NCBI GenBank assembly: GCA_951799405.1
Contig: OX637353.1
Location: 7,130,001 to 7,194,000, forward strand
Origin: Agapetus fuscipes
Lineage: Eukaryota > Arthropoda > Insecta > Trichoptera > Glossosomatidae
Direction of reading: 5' to 3'
Length of the DNA stretch: 64,000 nt
The position numbers were made by a program, and so were the translations under genes. Under the pieces are notes generated by a model. It was given only the letters and a program-made list of their open reading frames with translations, did no database searches and was not told the origin of the DNA. Numbering within the stretch: position 1 is the stretch's first letter; each line of letters opens with the position of its first letter. Shown in pieces: positions 53,885 to 64,000 of the stretch.

Positions 53885-54085
53885 CAAATAACCCGGTACC
53901 TCCACACAAGTGCCTCCACTTCTCTGTCCTTGCATACTTCTTTCATCTAATCTAGTTTCATCACTCTTTTCATGCACGCTCTTCTCTTGTTTCCACTCTG
54001 TAAATTCCATTCATTCGTAATCTCACTTATCTGATCAATCCATTATTTCCTAGGTCTTCCCCTTCCACGCTTACCTATTGATGTT
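53885..54085 (-). pseudogene. RT C-terminal fragment, third copy
   Basis: On minus it reads GGAAGACCTAGGAAATAATGG, ATTGATCAGATAAGTGAGAT and GAATGGAATTTACAGAGTGG, aligning with 31700-31830. Stops are present. Confidence 0.7.
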
Positions 54086-56704
54086 TATATCTTTATTATG
54101 TATACTTTTACATGTATGGAACTGATAGGCACCATATTGTTCTGATAGCATCGTGGGATAGTCTGACACTTTTGCTACCAGAAAATTATTCGCTTCATAA
54201 AACTAAGATAGTTTATTTCAAAACGCCAATCTCGGTGATCGCTTACCATATTTCAAAGTGTAAAACTTTACCGTTATTCCAACAATATTTGTACACTAAA
54301 ACAGCATCTCTTCTAAGCGTTTCGGTTTCTATTAAAAAAAAAAAACGCTATTTTTGAGTTATCTACTTAGGTAATATCTCATAGTATAAGTTGGGATTTG
54401 AAAGTTTGTGTACACCTTTAGGTGATACGGTTTCCGCTCTTGAGAAAGATCTGGAATAATAATTAACAAGGCGAGTGGAATCAATACAATGTCTTGAGGT
54501 GTTTGGTTCAGTAAAATTCACGGTAGGTACGCCTAAGGCCAGAGGCTAAGTCCTAACTATTTTGAATTTATAATTCTATTGCTGCAGTGGGGCCCAACAT
54601 TTTTTGTGCTTGAGTGCTAAAAGTTTGATTCATCCTATTCTGTAGTGTTAGTATGGAACGTTTAGAAAGAACGAAGAAATGAGAAATTCAGTTGTATTGC
54701 TTGTAGACGCATTCATTTTGTAATCGTTCATTTTAATAGATAAAATAAAAACAATTTGTTTTTCTATGAGAAATTCAGTATTAAAAGTGATGAGATGAGA
54801 AGAGATGACGAGTCGTAGCAAAATTTACTTTTTCTAGAGATTTTCATTTAACGAGTTCATTAATTTTGTCGACCAGCAAAAAATTTATTTTTTATTGTTG
54901 TACCTTTTTTTTTTAATTTAAATAAATATTTTGTCCAATATGCTGACGTCTTTAAATTTCTATTTACATAACAAAAAAACAACCAAAAGCATGCTATTTT
55001 GCCTGATCTGTGATGATGTACACCAAATATTTTTTCTATAAATGATCACAAACTTGTACGCTTGAAATGATGCTAGTTTAACTTAGCAAGATCAACTTAT
55101 TAGGATGATGGGAACTTACAAATCTCAATTAAAATAAACCATAAAAAAATTAGGTACTTCCTTCCATTACTAAAACAAAAATGCAAGCACCCATTAACTC
55201 TTCCATTATAGAAAAATACTTTTTCTTGTAACCCCAAAAATTTTCAGTGGCCATTTTAGGTATCGCGTACCTTAGGGTTGCCCATAAGCTGTTCAGTATC
55301 TCAACAAGGCGACGAGTCTTCAGATGATAATCGGCATATTCGGCTACTTAAAATTATATTAATTACCACCTTAGCCGCGTTCCCATAACAACACTCGAAT
55401 CACTCGCCGCGGGGTGAGACATCTCGAGTGATTTATGCGGCGGGCGTCTCTGCTTGCTGCCGGACTGCCCGTGAATGCAAGATGGACGGTGAGATATGAT
55501 TCGAGAATAATCACTACTTAATTGTAGTGAGATTTTTCTCGATTCATAATTAACCGTTCGGTAGCCGAATGGGTATCTCAGACCCAGATGTTCTCATTAA
55601 GCCCAATAGATACCCAAGACGTAGATATTTTCAGGTGTTTGTAAGTAGTAAAACAAGTAGCTAAGACCCATGAGCTGCTGAATGTCTGAAAAATATAAAA
55701 AAAACATAATTTCAGAACCTGGCTTAAATATGATGGAAAAAGTGTTGTGAACTAGTGATTAAAATCTTGATATTGAAAGGACTATCTATGACACAAGTTA
55801 CGAAAATCGATAGCTTTGTTGTCAATTCAGACTCATGTTTAAATTACGCTTACAAACAGACTCAAGGAAATTTGCTCTTCCATACCTATATTAAATGTGA
55901 ACTTGCAAAAAAAAAGCTCAAACCTAAAATTATCATTAATCCTGCAGATCTTGACACCCTTCTCTTAAAATCAGAGGTGACGTTGTCAAATGTGTACCTA
56001 ATGAAGACTTGTGACGTTATTATTGAATCATCAAAAACTACGTTAATTTAGTTTTTTTCGAGTTGAAGGCTCATGTGCCTTTTTCAAGAGTTATAAAAAA
56101 ATGACTAATATTGTGAAAGGCCTTCTTTATAAAAAAAAACGAAGTTTAAAAATAAGTTTTTCATGGATGATAGGGACTATTGACTATTGAACTCATAAAG
56201 GAGCTTTAAATTTTGATTCAATTTTATAAATAAAAAAATCCAGGCGTGTAAGGGTTAAAACGAGAGTGATAATTATAAGCGTGCTACCAAAAATTTGTAA
56301 CATACAATCTGAGGTGGGCATCAAGTATATTCGGTCGGCTCCTCCTAGACTGCTTTGCCTCCAGGCTGGCCTTTTATTCGATTACTTGTCCATTGATTTG
56401 TGAGGATGAACTCTCCGCTACACCGTATATGTCATATCATCTGGCCTTCTGGTCATGCCCACTCTATTTTCCCGTGAGACCCGAATCTGAATGTGCTTTT
56501 TTGCCCCGCAGCTCGTTCGATAGACGAAAATTTTCGACATGACTGATGCAAGTAGATGCTCATAATATATGTAGCATTGTGGCAAACTGATTCACTTTTT
56601 TTAAAAACAGTCCAGATTGTTTATTGAATTTTTTGCCTATGATAATTGACAAAGGCATTTATTTTTCTTTGGAATTGAACATTTATTAAACATTGTTTTC
56701 AACT
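54086..56704. other. Intron 2, no gene confirmed
   Basis: Contains a GC-rich patch at 55380-55500 (ACTCGCCGCGGGGTGAG, GCGGCGGGCGTCTCTGC) and a 98-codon frame at 55755-56051 without a recognisable domain. At 56330-56520 unassigned GC-richer sequence resembles retroelement 3' DNA but could not be placed. Confidence 0.4.
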
Positions 56705-56965
56705 ATTCCTTGACTTATAGACGATCTTGCTTGTATAAATATTTAAAAATATAAATGGTAAAACATTGTTTTAATTCACTTTATTTTATTTGTTTATGCT
56801 CGAATATTTTCGCCTAATGAGGCATCTTCAAGAGCAGAATGGTTACAAATATATTTTTATAAAATATTTTCAAAAAAACACTTGATTGCTTGATCTTGCT
56901 TGTGTCTGTTTGTGAACATGCAATTAATATAAATTTTATATATCTTTGCAATATAGATTATAGAC
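56705..56965 (+). mobile_element. Interspersed family C copy split by a small insertion
   Basis: The family start TTCCTTGACTTATAG is at 56706 and the family end (GAACATGCAATTAATATAAA, then ATATCTTTGCAATATAGATT) is at 56914-56960. Between them, 56735-56891 is foreign. Confidence 0.75.
56735..56891 (-). mobile_element. 157-bp insertion with hammerhead-like motif and 12-bp duplication
   Basis: GATCTTGCTTGT is perfectly repeated at 56723-56734 and 56892-56903 on either side of a 157-bp AT-rich insert, a duplication length typical of retroposition. On minus, the insert contains TTGAAGATGCC...GGCGAAAATATTCG, then AAATAAAATAAAGTGAATTA and AAACAATGTTTT. This parallels the hammerhead core and downstream AAATAAAnnnnAGTGAA...TGTTTT order of the foldback at 28880-29484. 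The core here is degenerate (TTGAAGA for CTGATGA). Confidence 0.7.
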
Positions 56966-57659
56966 GTCATCCAGTCAAAAAAAAAGCTTTAACAGCGATA
57001 TACATTTGTCAGGAGTCCGAAAAAAAACAATTCATAACTATAAGTTATAATTTTACTTTCGTTTTAAACAAAAGACTGCAATAATTGCAAAATATTCCTA
57101 TCAGATTAAATTAAAATCAAAAAGATTTATTGATAAACAAACAAACCCTGAATTATATTTTACTTTCCAAGATAATTAATAACATCTTTCAATGTGAAAG
57201 TTAAAAGTATGACTATAAATTATTGCTCAGTTTTTATCGATTTAATTCAATTCGTTTATTGATTTATTACGTTTAATATTTAACATCTTAACAGTTAATT
57301 TACAATTGTGTACCTAACATAAATGATTAATTATTAATCTGTCTGAACTTTCTCCATAAGGAGTAACTAAATATGAATTAACCTATGAATTTATTTTTAA
57401 ATCTTCTTGTTCAATGGCACTAGAGCCCATCTCGATCCTGGGCTTCTTTTAAATTTTGCTTCGATATTAATTTGTCTTCCAACGCCTCTCTTCAGTTCGC
57501 AACTTCTAGAAGCACATATTTTCTCTTATCCTTCCTTTTCATTCTGGATTTCCACTCTTCCGTTTTGTCCCGGTCATCTTGTAGTTCGTCAATCTTCTTC
57601 AATATTAAATGTTCAAGTGTATTTTTAGTCGTTTCCCCTGATTATAATATTTATACTAG
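56966..57659. other. No gene confirmed
   Basis: AT-rich to 57400. Positions 57405-57620 are GC-richer and on minus encode charged peptides in broken frames (ELQDDRDKTEEWKSRMKRK), reminiscent of a retroelement C-terminus but not assignable. Confidence 0.35.
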
Positions 57660-57945
57660 GATGATTTATTGTGCGAGCCCTGATTATGTGTCAATCACAC
57701 TTCAAGAGCCCTCTGCAAGCTTGGTGGTCGCTATAAAAAGCACCAATTCTCGAGCAAGACACAGGCGCTGTAAGGCTGGATGGACCTTTGATGATCCGTC
57801 TTTGTGAAGATATTAGAATTTTTAAATCCAGCGAAGAACATATTTTAAAATATAAAAGGTACATTTTTGTGTTCCGCCAGGATTCGAATCCATGACCTTT
57901 CATTTACGAGTCCGAAGTGCTATCGCTAGACTACGGAACGATCGA
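57660..57945 (-). mobile_element. SINE family B copy, tail type 1 (minus strand)
   Basis: On minus: CGTTCCGTAGTCTAGCGATAG, B box GGATTCGAATCCTGGCGGA, GGTCCATCCAGCCTTACAGC, CGACCACCAAGCTTGCAGAG and TCTTGAAGTGTGATTGACAC. Confidence 0.85.
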
Positions 57946-58009
57946 TGACGTATTTGTTTTTATTAAAGTGCATATCTCAAACCACTTCCATCATTATTAT
58001 CACGATAAC

Positions 58010-58420
58010 CTGGGATGAATCTTGGTCTCCTTGAATAACCGCAGACAACGCTGTCTACCCAACGCCTTTCTCTTATGTCCCATACTCTAACCTCCTTATA
58101 ACACGGCCCAGTTTCGGACTGAATCTGATCGCAAAATTGTTTGGATCACTGGAATCACCACCCGGATCGTGTGAAAGTAAACATACATACATTCTATACT
58201 GATACACCACGTGACTTCCGATCCGGTATCCACGTCAAGCCGCCGCCATTTCAGCCTGGAATATCAATGAATCCTTTGGAGGCTTAGATTTTTCAAAGTT
58301 AAGTAGATTAGACAGTTTCTATGACAGAAATAGCTACGGGGACAGGATTTTTAGTTCGGCTGGTCCATCCTGCTGGAATAATCTGCCTTTGGAGTTGAGA
58401 TCATAATATACCAGCGTTGT
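58010..58420 (+). pseudogene. CR1/L2-type LINE C-terminal remnant
   Basis: At 58300-58405 the plus frame encodes FYDRNSYGDRIFSSAGPSCW, then NNLPLELRS. That is the YGxRxFSxAGPxxWNxLPxxLR tail conserved at the end of CR1/L2 reverse transcriptases, also present in the 45567-48139 element. The preceding 58010-58200 contains an unassigned, GC-richer segment that may belong to the same or another retroelement. No RT core remains. Confidence 0.6.
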
Positions 58421-61300
58421 CATTTTCAGTAGGTTGCTGTAAACACATTTTTGTAATAGAAACTTCTACAGATAGAATGCGACTTTCATGGGATTATCTA
58501 AAAAAAAAGCGCTTTATAAATTGACCATTGTATTTCAAATACAAGTTTCTAAAAGATATACTAATGTTATAGCGTTCCGGCGTTCGTATTTTTATGATTT
58601 TACCGGGTTCAATTTTATACGCTTTACATACGGTACCTTCACAGAGTGGCTTTTCAACTGTTTAGCTCGACGATTCAGATACAAGTCTAACGCTACAGAC
58701 AGCTTTGGCCCTTTTTATAGCAGGCATAGGGATTATTCGTGAACGATTAGGAACTGGAACATGCGAGATGTCGCCAGAATATTATATTTCAAATATCCGA
58801 GTAAAAACTCACACAAAATCGAACAAAGATAAGTACAATTATTTAAGCTCCGACATTTAGAGACTTAACAGATTTACACAGACACACTTACACCAACTCA
58901 CACAAATACACAGCTACACATTCGTAACAGGATTAAGTACGTATATTCCGGAATATTCTGTAAGAATGACTAAAGAAAAGGTTGAATATGCGACATTCAC
59001 AAAGTAAAAAAAAAACTTCATAGTACAACAGTGATTCTTGAAATGGTTTTTCATTGTTGGACTAAATCAGAAAATCATTACCAATGTATATGTATGTTCC
59101 TGCGAGTAGCATCGCTAATTATTGTCTTAAGTATAATTTGGTATATTCCTTCATTTTATTCAAATGCGATCAAGCAAGCGTTACATTAAGCATGTGATTA
59201 TTTTGAAATCAGCGTGCATATAATTTTCATATGAAAAAATCAAAATTGAAGTCCATACAGTGTATCATTACGAAGCTCACAAATTTGTATATTATTTGGA
59301 GACAGAATTTTAATTGTTAAATGATACAAAACTTTGAAATTCGATACCCACAGTATACCTATTTCATACCACGGCATATTTATTTATTTGATTGTACAGT
59401 TAAACGTTTTGCTCTTGCTTTTTTATTATTGTTACAATTATAAATTTTGGAACTGAAGTTAATTCAATATCATTGAAAGAAATGATGCTATATCATTATT
59501 TGATGAAGCATGTTATTTATAATTATCATTTTTCTTAATTTTTTGTTCAACACAGTCACTAATGATTTTTTTATAAATTTTTGAGTTATATTAGATTAAA
59601 ATAATTATATAATCTCCAGTCAATGTAGAACTTTTTTCACACATGTATAAACTATAACATTGTACCTACACATATGATTTTCACTACTAGAATGTAAAAA
59701 AGATAAATTAATTATTATTTTTGATTGATTCTGTTTTGTTGATGTCTACGATTTATTTTCCACTCTTTGCACAAGTTTTCGTTGAATTAAATAGAAACAT
59801 TGTCTTCAGTTATCTTAATCGTTTAATTGATTTTCTATACTAGTCCTTTTTAATTAAGTCAATAAAGGGTTCATCATTTTTAGTAGACCTCTACACATGA
59901 AAGCATTTTATTAAAAAAATAAAAGTAATGAAATTATTCCAGCATTCAATAATTACCTTCCCAATAGGTGCACAAGAAAGCTGTATGCAAATCAAACAAA
60001 ATACAAAACAATACCTGTTTTTTGTACCGGGAAGCAAAATACTACAAATGAAATGGATCCACTCAAACAATGAATTTCTCCAACGCAATCTGTCAGATAT
60101 CTGCGATGTCTCAATCTGTAGCAGTACCTCCATCTGATTATCATTTAGGTACCTGCTATATTATCCATACATACCTGTAGTACAAGTACTCAAAAGTTAC
60201 GTTTGATCAAAAAGTAATCGAGGATTTAACAGCGCTTTTAGTGAGTGTTTAAGTTACCATACACTTTTATCAAAACGTGATTCTGCGTACTTGGGAGACT
60301 GTACTTTATTTTACTCGACAGATATGCTACGCACTGGTCTTTCTTTTGTGTGTTTTTTTTTATGCAGAGAACAATGGGTGTATAAATTTCATTTAAATCG
60401 GCCGTGTATGAAAGTCTGTCCAGGTGAGTGAATGAGGCTTCAAACGGTTAAACGGCGCAGAAACATGTGTATGTAGGTACTATGGACTTACGAAAGATAT
60501 ATGCAATTTTGAAAGTAGGTTCAAAATATTAAGGATTCAAGGAAACAGTGTCAAGTAATCAAGTTGGTAGAATAACGTGTTTGGTCTCATCTCACTATTC
60601 AGTCGAACTGCAATGAGGTTTACACATTTACTACAGACAAAATAAATTGTGACTTCAAACATCTGAATTGCAAAGGCAAAGGCTTACTTATATTGTGTTC
60701 TTCATTGCTAAAATCTTTGTTACATAGACGAGTGGTGTTTGTCCGCCGAGAAAAATCAAAATTGCAACATCCGTTGTGAATATGATTCGATTTAAGTTAG
60801 CGAATATATTTTTTCAGATACGTACGAGACATTTGAGCGTAGCAACAACTCAATTGTTTTTACCCATATAAATGATTTTGAAAGAAATTAGTTTTTATTT
60901 TGCTTTATTTCGATCCTGTTATACATTTTGTTCAGTTTGCCCATATGAAAAACTATTTAACTACCTACATACTAGGTACGTATAAAAGAATAATTATTTT
61001 CAGTGTAACTCACATTCTATTTAAATCGATAACTGTTTTTCAATATCTTCCAATAATTCAATGAGCATGCTTTTGCAAAATATTTCCAGATGCGTTATAC
61101 ACAACGAATTCTTATTGTATTTTCAGGGATTTGCACAGAATCAAAGGTTTTCACCAAAATTAACCGTAAATATATTTGTTATGACGTTTAAAGCAATATT
61201 AAAATTCTCCGTCAACTTTTGTAATCTATATTTTCTTCATCCATTTATACACAAAGCCATATTACTACCCATCATATGTAGTGACAGGGTTGTGCCAAGC
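58421..61300. other. Intron 2, no gene seen
   Basis: AT-rich sequence. Frames at 58488-58742 and 59928-60137 have no motif. A diverged dispersed-repeat word (AGCGCTTTTAGTGAGTG) is at 60232. Confidence 0.5.
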
Positions 61301-64000
61301 TAACGGTTACCGGTCCCGCAAAATGCCCATACATTTTTATAAATTTCCCATTGTCTTTCCGCGCCCGAGCTCCCGATTATCCTCTCATCTCTTCTGCCTC
61401 ACAATTAGCTCACTACCGACTGTTTATTAATGAATGCATATCAGGGGATTATATTGCGCTGAGCTATTGTTCAAAGTTCTGCCGCATCCGGCATGAGAAC
61501 AAAATATTTTCATCGCTTTGCAATACAGAGTAGCTTTGCTGTTATAAAACCACACATACATTTTGATGAGTACTTAGTACTACAACAAATCGATGATACC
61601 TTTAAGTTAATATTTGAAAATGCTTTTTTTTTTACCTTTTTGTTTTTGCCTATTGAACTTCATCGTAGTGATAAGCTTCAGATAAAATCCTACTCAACGA
61701 TTTGTTATCCACTCTAAGATAATACGCTGATCATCCTTGAACCCATCTTAAATTTTTTCGATTTGGATGTGTTAGGTAAACCCATTTTTAGAATACGCTT
61801 ATGGGAAGCTCATTCTTCAAATTCAAGTTGTGGGAAAAATCGGCAGTATGATATTGTCGCGAATGCGTAATTTTGTGTAATATGAGTTGTATATGTATGG
61901 GTCTGTGAAATCTCTAGATCTAGGTACTTAAATAATTGTGTTGGTATTTGTTCGAGGTTGTGTGAATATTTACTTGAATATTGTAAGTATAATGTCTTGG
62001 TAGAATCTCAAATGTGCCAGTTCTCAATTTTTTGAGAAATAACCGAAATTTTTATTAAATTGGACCCGCTAAAATCATAACAATACAATTACATATTCAA
62101 ATAAAACAGGCGTATGAATCGAATGGGAACGTGAATCGAAGGGGATATATTTTTTGTCATCATAACATCAAAAACAAATAAAAGAAAAGAGAAGTACCTA
62201 CGTACTTCTTTAATAGCATTGAACATCCTTTTCATCTAAATCTTGTCTGATTAAACTTTAAGCTGTGAGGTTTTTCGCTGCAGTTGTTATAGCTACCATT
62301 TTTAACCGGTTTATTTTGGTCATCATTTTGTGTTGACAACCCTGTCTGGATTGACTTCTCACCCCTGCGCATGACAACTGTCGCTCTTGCGCACTCTCGT
62401 GACTCGACTGACCGCAAATTGTTCCAATTTCAAACGCTTCTCTATACCTAGGTACCAACTGAACCAGAGGACAAAGGCCGCAACTTTGAAAAATACACTA
62501 CCTGGTTATTAGAGAACCGTTGGGCAATTTCGAGTTTAGAGCTTATACTTAGCATTCAGCCGTACGGAACAGTATCCTTTCTTTTTCTTCTTCTATATAT
62601 GTAAAAATAGGGAAGACGGGAGGGTATTTTTTTAAATGAATTCTGAGCGAAAGACTGAGTTTTTGATACTCTTTGTAGTGCCGCAGAGGTGTTGATGATG
62701 TGCTGGTTGATGTCTTGATCCTTTGTAGCAAGGCTGTAGTGTTGATTTTCCGAATTCCGAATTTCGTGTTAAAATGAGATGGCGCCTCTAAAAATTTTCA
62801 TTCAAATGCAAAGGAACAAAATAACTTCATTCCATCGTGTTTTTTTTCTTGGGACTTAGTCTTCTATTGATATATTGAATCTGCGTAGGAGTAAAGCTCG
62901 ATAGAGTATAAATTAAATAGTCGCCTGCTTAAGGCAATTTTTTCGCCATCGCAGCAATAAAACTTATTTTTTAAATTCCTAGATGTCACTGGCATCCGCT
63001 GCGCGATATCGCATGCTATAAATAATTTAATCTCTCCAGCACCCCAAGTATAAAATTTTACTTTCAACTCAACCATTACGTTTTACAGAAAAAATATATG
63101 GAGACAAGAAAAGCGTCTCCAGTGACTTTTTAGTTTTCTTATTTTTTTTGTTAAACACAATTGTTAAGTTGTAAGGTACAGTTTTTTTTACTTGGGGTCC
63201 AGAATTGCAAGCTATCATTATCTCATTTCGAACACAATAATTGTTGGTTTAAAATTGACAGATTTGTGTTTCGTGGAACTACTTTTTTTCGGGCGATGAT
63301 GAAATCACATTGAATTTGTATTTTGAAATGTAAATAATTTGATTAAACTGGTCTGACTAGTTTTATCGTGTAGTCACCCCGAAGGATCTGTTAATTTAAG
63401 TTAAATGAAATTTAAATACAAAAGCCGATGGCTCAAAGTACAAATTTGAAAATCAAGTGGTCACTGATTTTCTCTTTTAATGAACATTTTTTGTTTTCGT
63501 TATCTTTTATAAACGTGGCTTTTACAAATAAGTTTTAAATAAAAAAAAGCCTCGGCCGTGTATTAATTATGAAAAAAAAAACATTTTTTTAAACCAAGGA
63601 AATCATCATACGTACAGTCAGTTCTAGTTTTTTTCATTATTTGAAAGAAAAAAACGCGCTTTCCTTTAAATTTATAAAAACGTCTAAATACCGTGTTTTT
63701 TCTTGAAATTCAGTCAATGTTATTCAGGCATCAGAGCTATAGTTATTCTTATTGTGCCCCAACTATCAAAGATCAGCGATCATCATGGCTATTTTCACCA
63801 TGGATTCCGCGGCTCGAGATATGGATTTGATGCTTTTGTTGAACCACTGTCGCAGGATTTTCAGCCACAATGTCCTTCAGCGTCCCTGAGTTCTTATCCC
63901 CTCAATCTTACCCTTTTAAGATAGAGAAGACGGTATTTATTATTTCTCAGTTATGCTTTATCCACCACCGAATGGGAATTTTTCATACAAAAATAAACTG
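61301..64000. other. Intron 2 to window end, no gene seen
   Basis: AT-rich. A short fragment at 62660-62700 (TTTGTAGTGCCGCAGAGGTG) is the reverse complement of the SINE B tail at 38638-38660. CACCCCAAGTATAAAATTTTAC at 63042 belongs to the dispersed repeat of 4640. The RED-domain exon of the Pax gene was looked for and not found here. Confidence 0.5.

Noticed and set aside
55755..56051. 98-codon frame in intron 2 as an exon
   Set aside because: No consensus splice sites, no homology that I recognise, and composition like the surrounding AT-rich DNA.
1..64000. CRISPR arrays, operons, prophage or bacterial insertion sequences
   Set aside because: No regularly spaced repeats with unique spacers, no ribosome-binding sites or long adjacent ORFs. 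The sequence is eukaryotic.

Overview
The window looks like nuclear DNA of an insect, probably a moth or butterfly. It is AT-rich with abundant short (TACC)n/(GTAGG)n runs, tRNA-headed SINEs, many small inverted-repeat elements, and LINE remnants. There are no operons, Shine-Dalgarno sites or other prokaryotic features. The lepidopteran assignment is inference from repeat style, not from a search.

One host protein gene is supported: the 5' end of a Pax-family gene that I read as eyegone/twin of eyegone (eyg/toe), on the + strand. Coding exon 1 is 27998-28127 and coding exon 2 is 53416-53616. They are joined in phase across a 25.3-kb intron. Exon 2 ends at the start of the paired-domain linker, so the DNA-binding part lies to the right of the window. 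A GC-rich stretch with a cluster of GAGAG motifs about 1 kb upstream of the ATG (26820-27190) is the best proximal-promoter candidate. A second GC-rich island with three evenly spaced CCAAT boxes (18015-18285) may be a distal promoter.

Layout. Positions 1-18000: no host gene; SINEs of two families, a third short interspersed family ending in (TTAGA)n, and palindromic MITEs. Positions 18015-26600: the CCAAT island, a MITE, a 5'-truncated RTE-type LINE (18957-19904), a TTAA-flanked inverted-repeat element with palindromic GTCCTnCCGGnAGGAC motifs (21443-22354), and a TA-flanked pogo-like DNA transposon with transposase remnants (22879-25322). Positions 26800-28127: promoter region and first coding exon. 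Positions 28128-53415: the intron, filled with insertions. These include a 0.6-kb foldback whose arms each carry a hammerhead-ribozyme-like core, two hAT-type MITEs, a complete and apparently young LTR retrotransposon (32451-38543) with 1.9-kb LTRs and a gag-like ORF but no pol, a single-locus hairpin at 44055-44140, and an L2/CR1-type LINE (45567-48139) nested in an older reverse-transcriptase fragment. Positions 53416-64000: exon 2, then intron 2 with further repeat fragments and a 157-bp hammerhead-like insertion flanked by 12-bp direct repeats.

The most unusual items are the gag-only LTR element, the hammerhead-bearing foldback and its relative at 56735-56891, and the TTAA element with palindrome arrays. 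Most of the remaining sequence is low-complexity intronic or intergenic DNA in which I see no gene.
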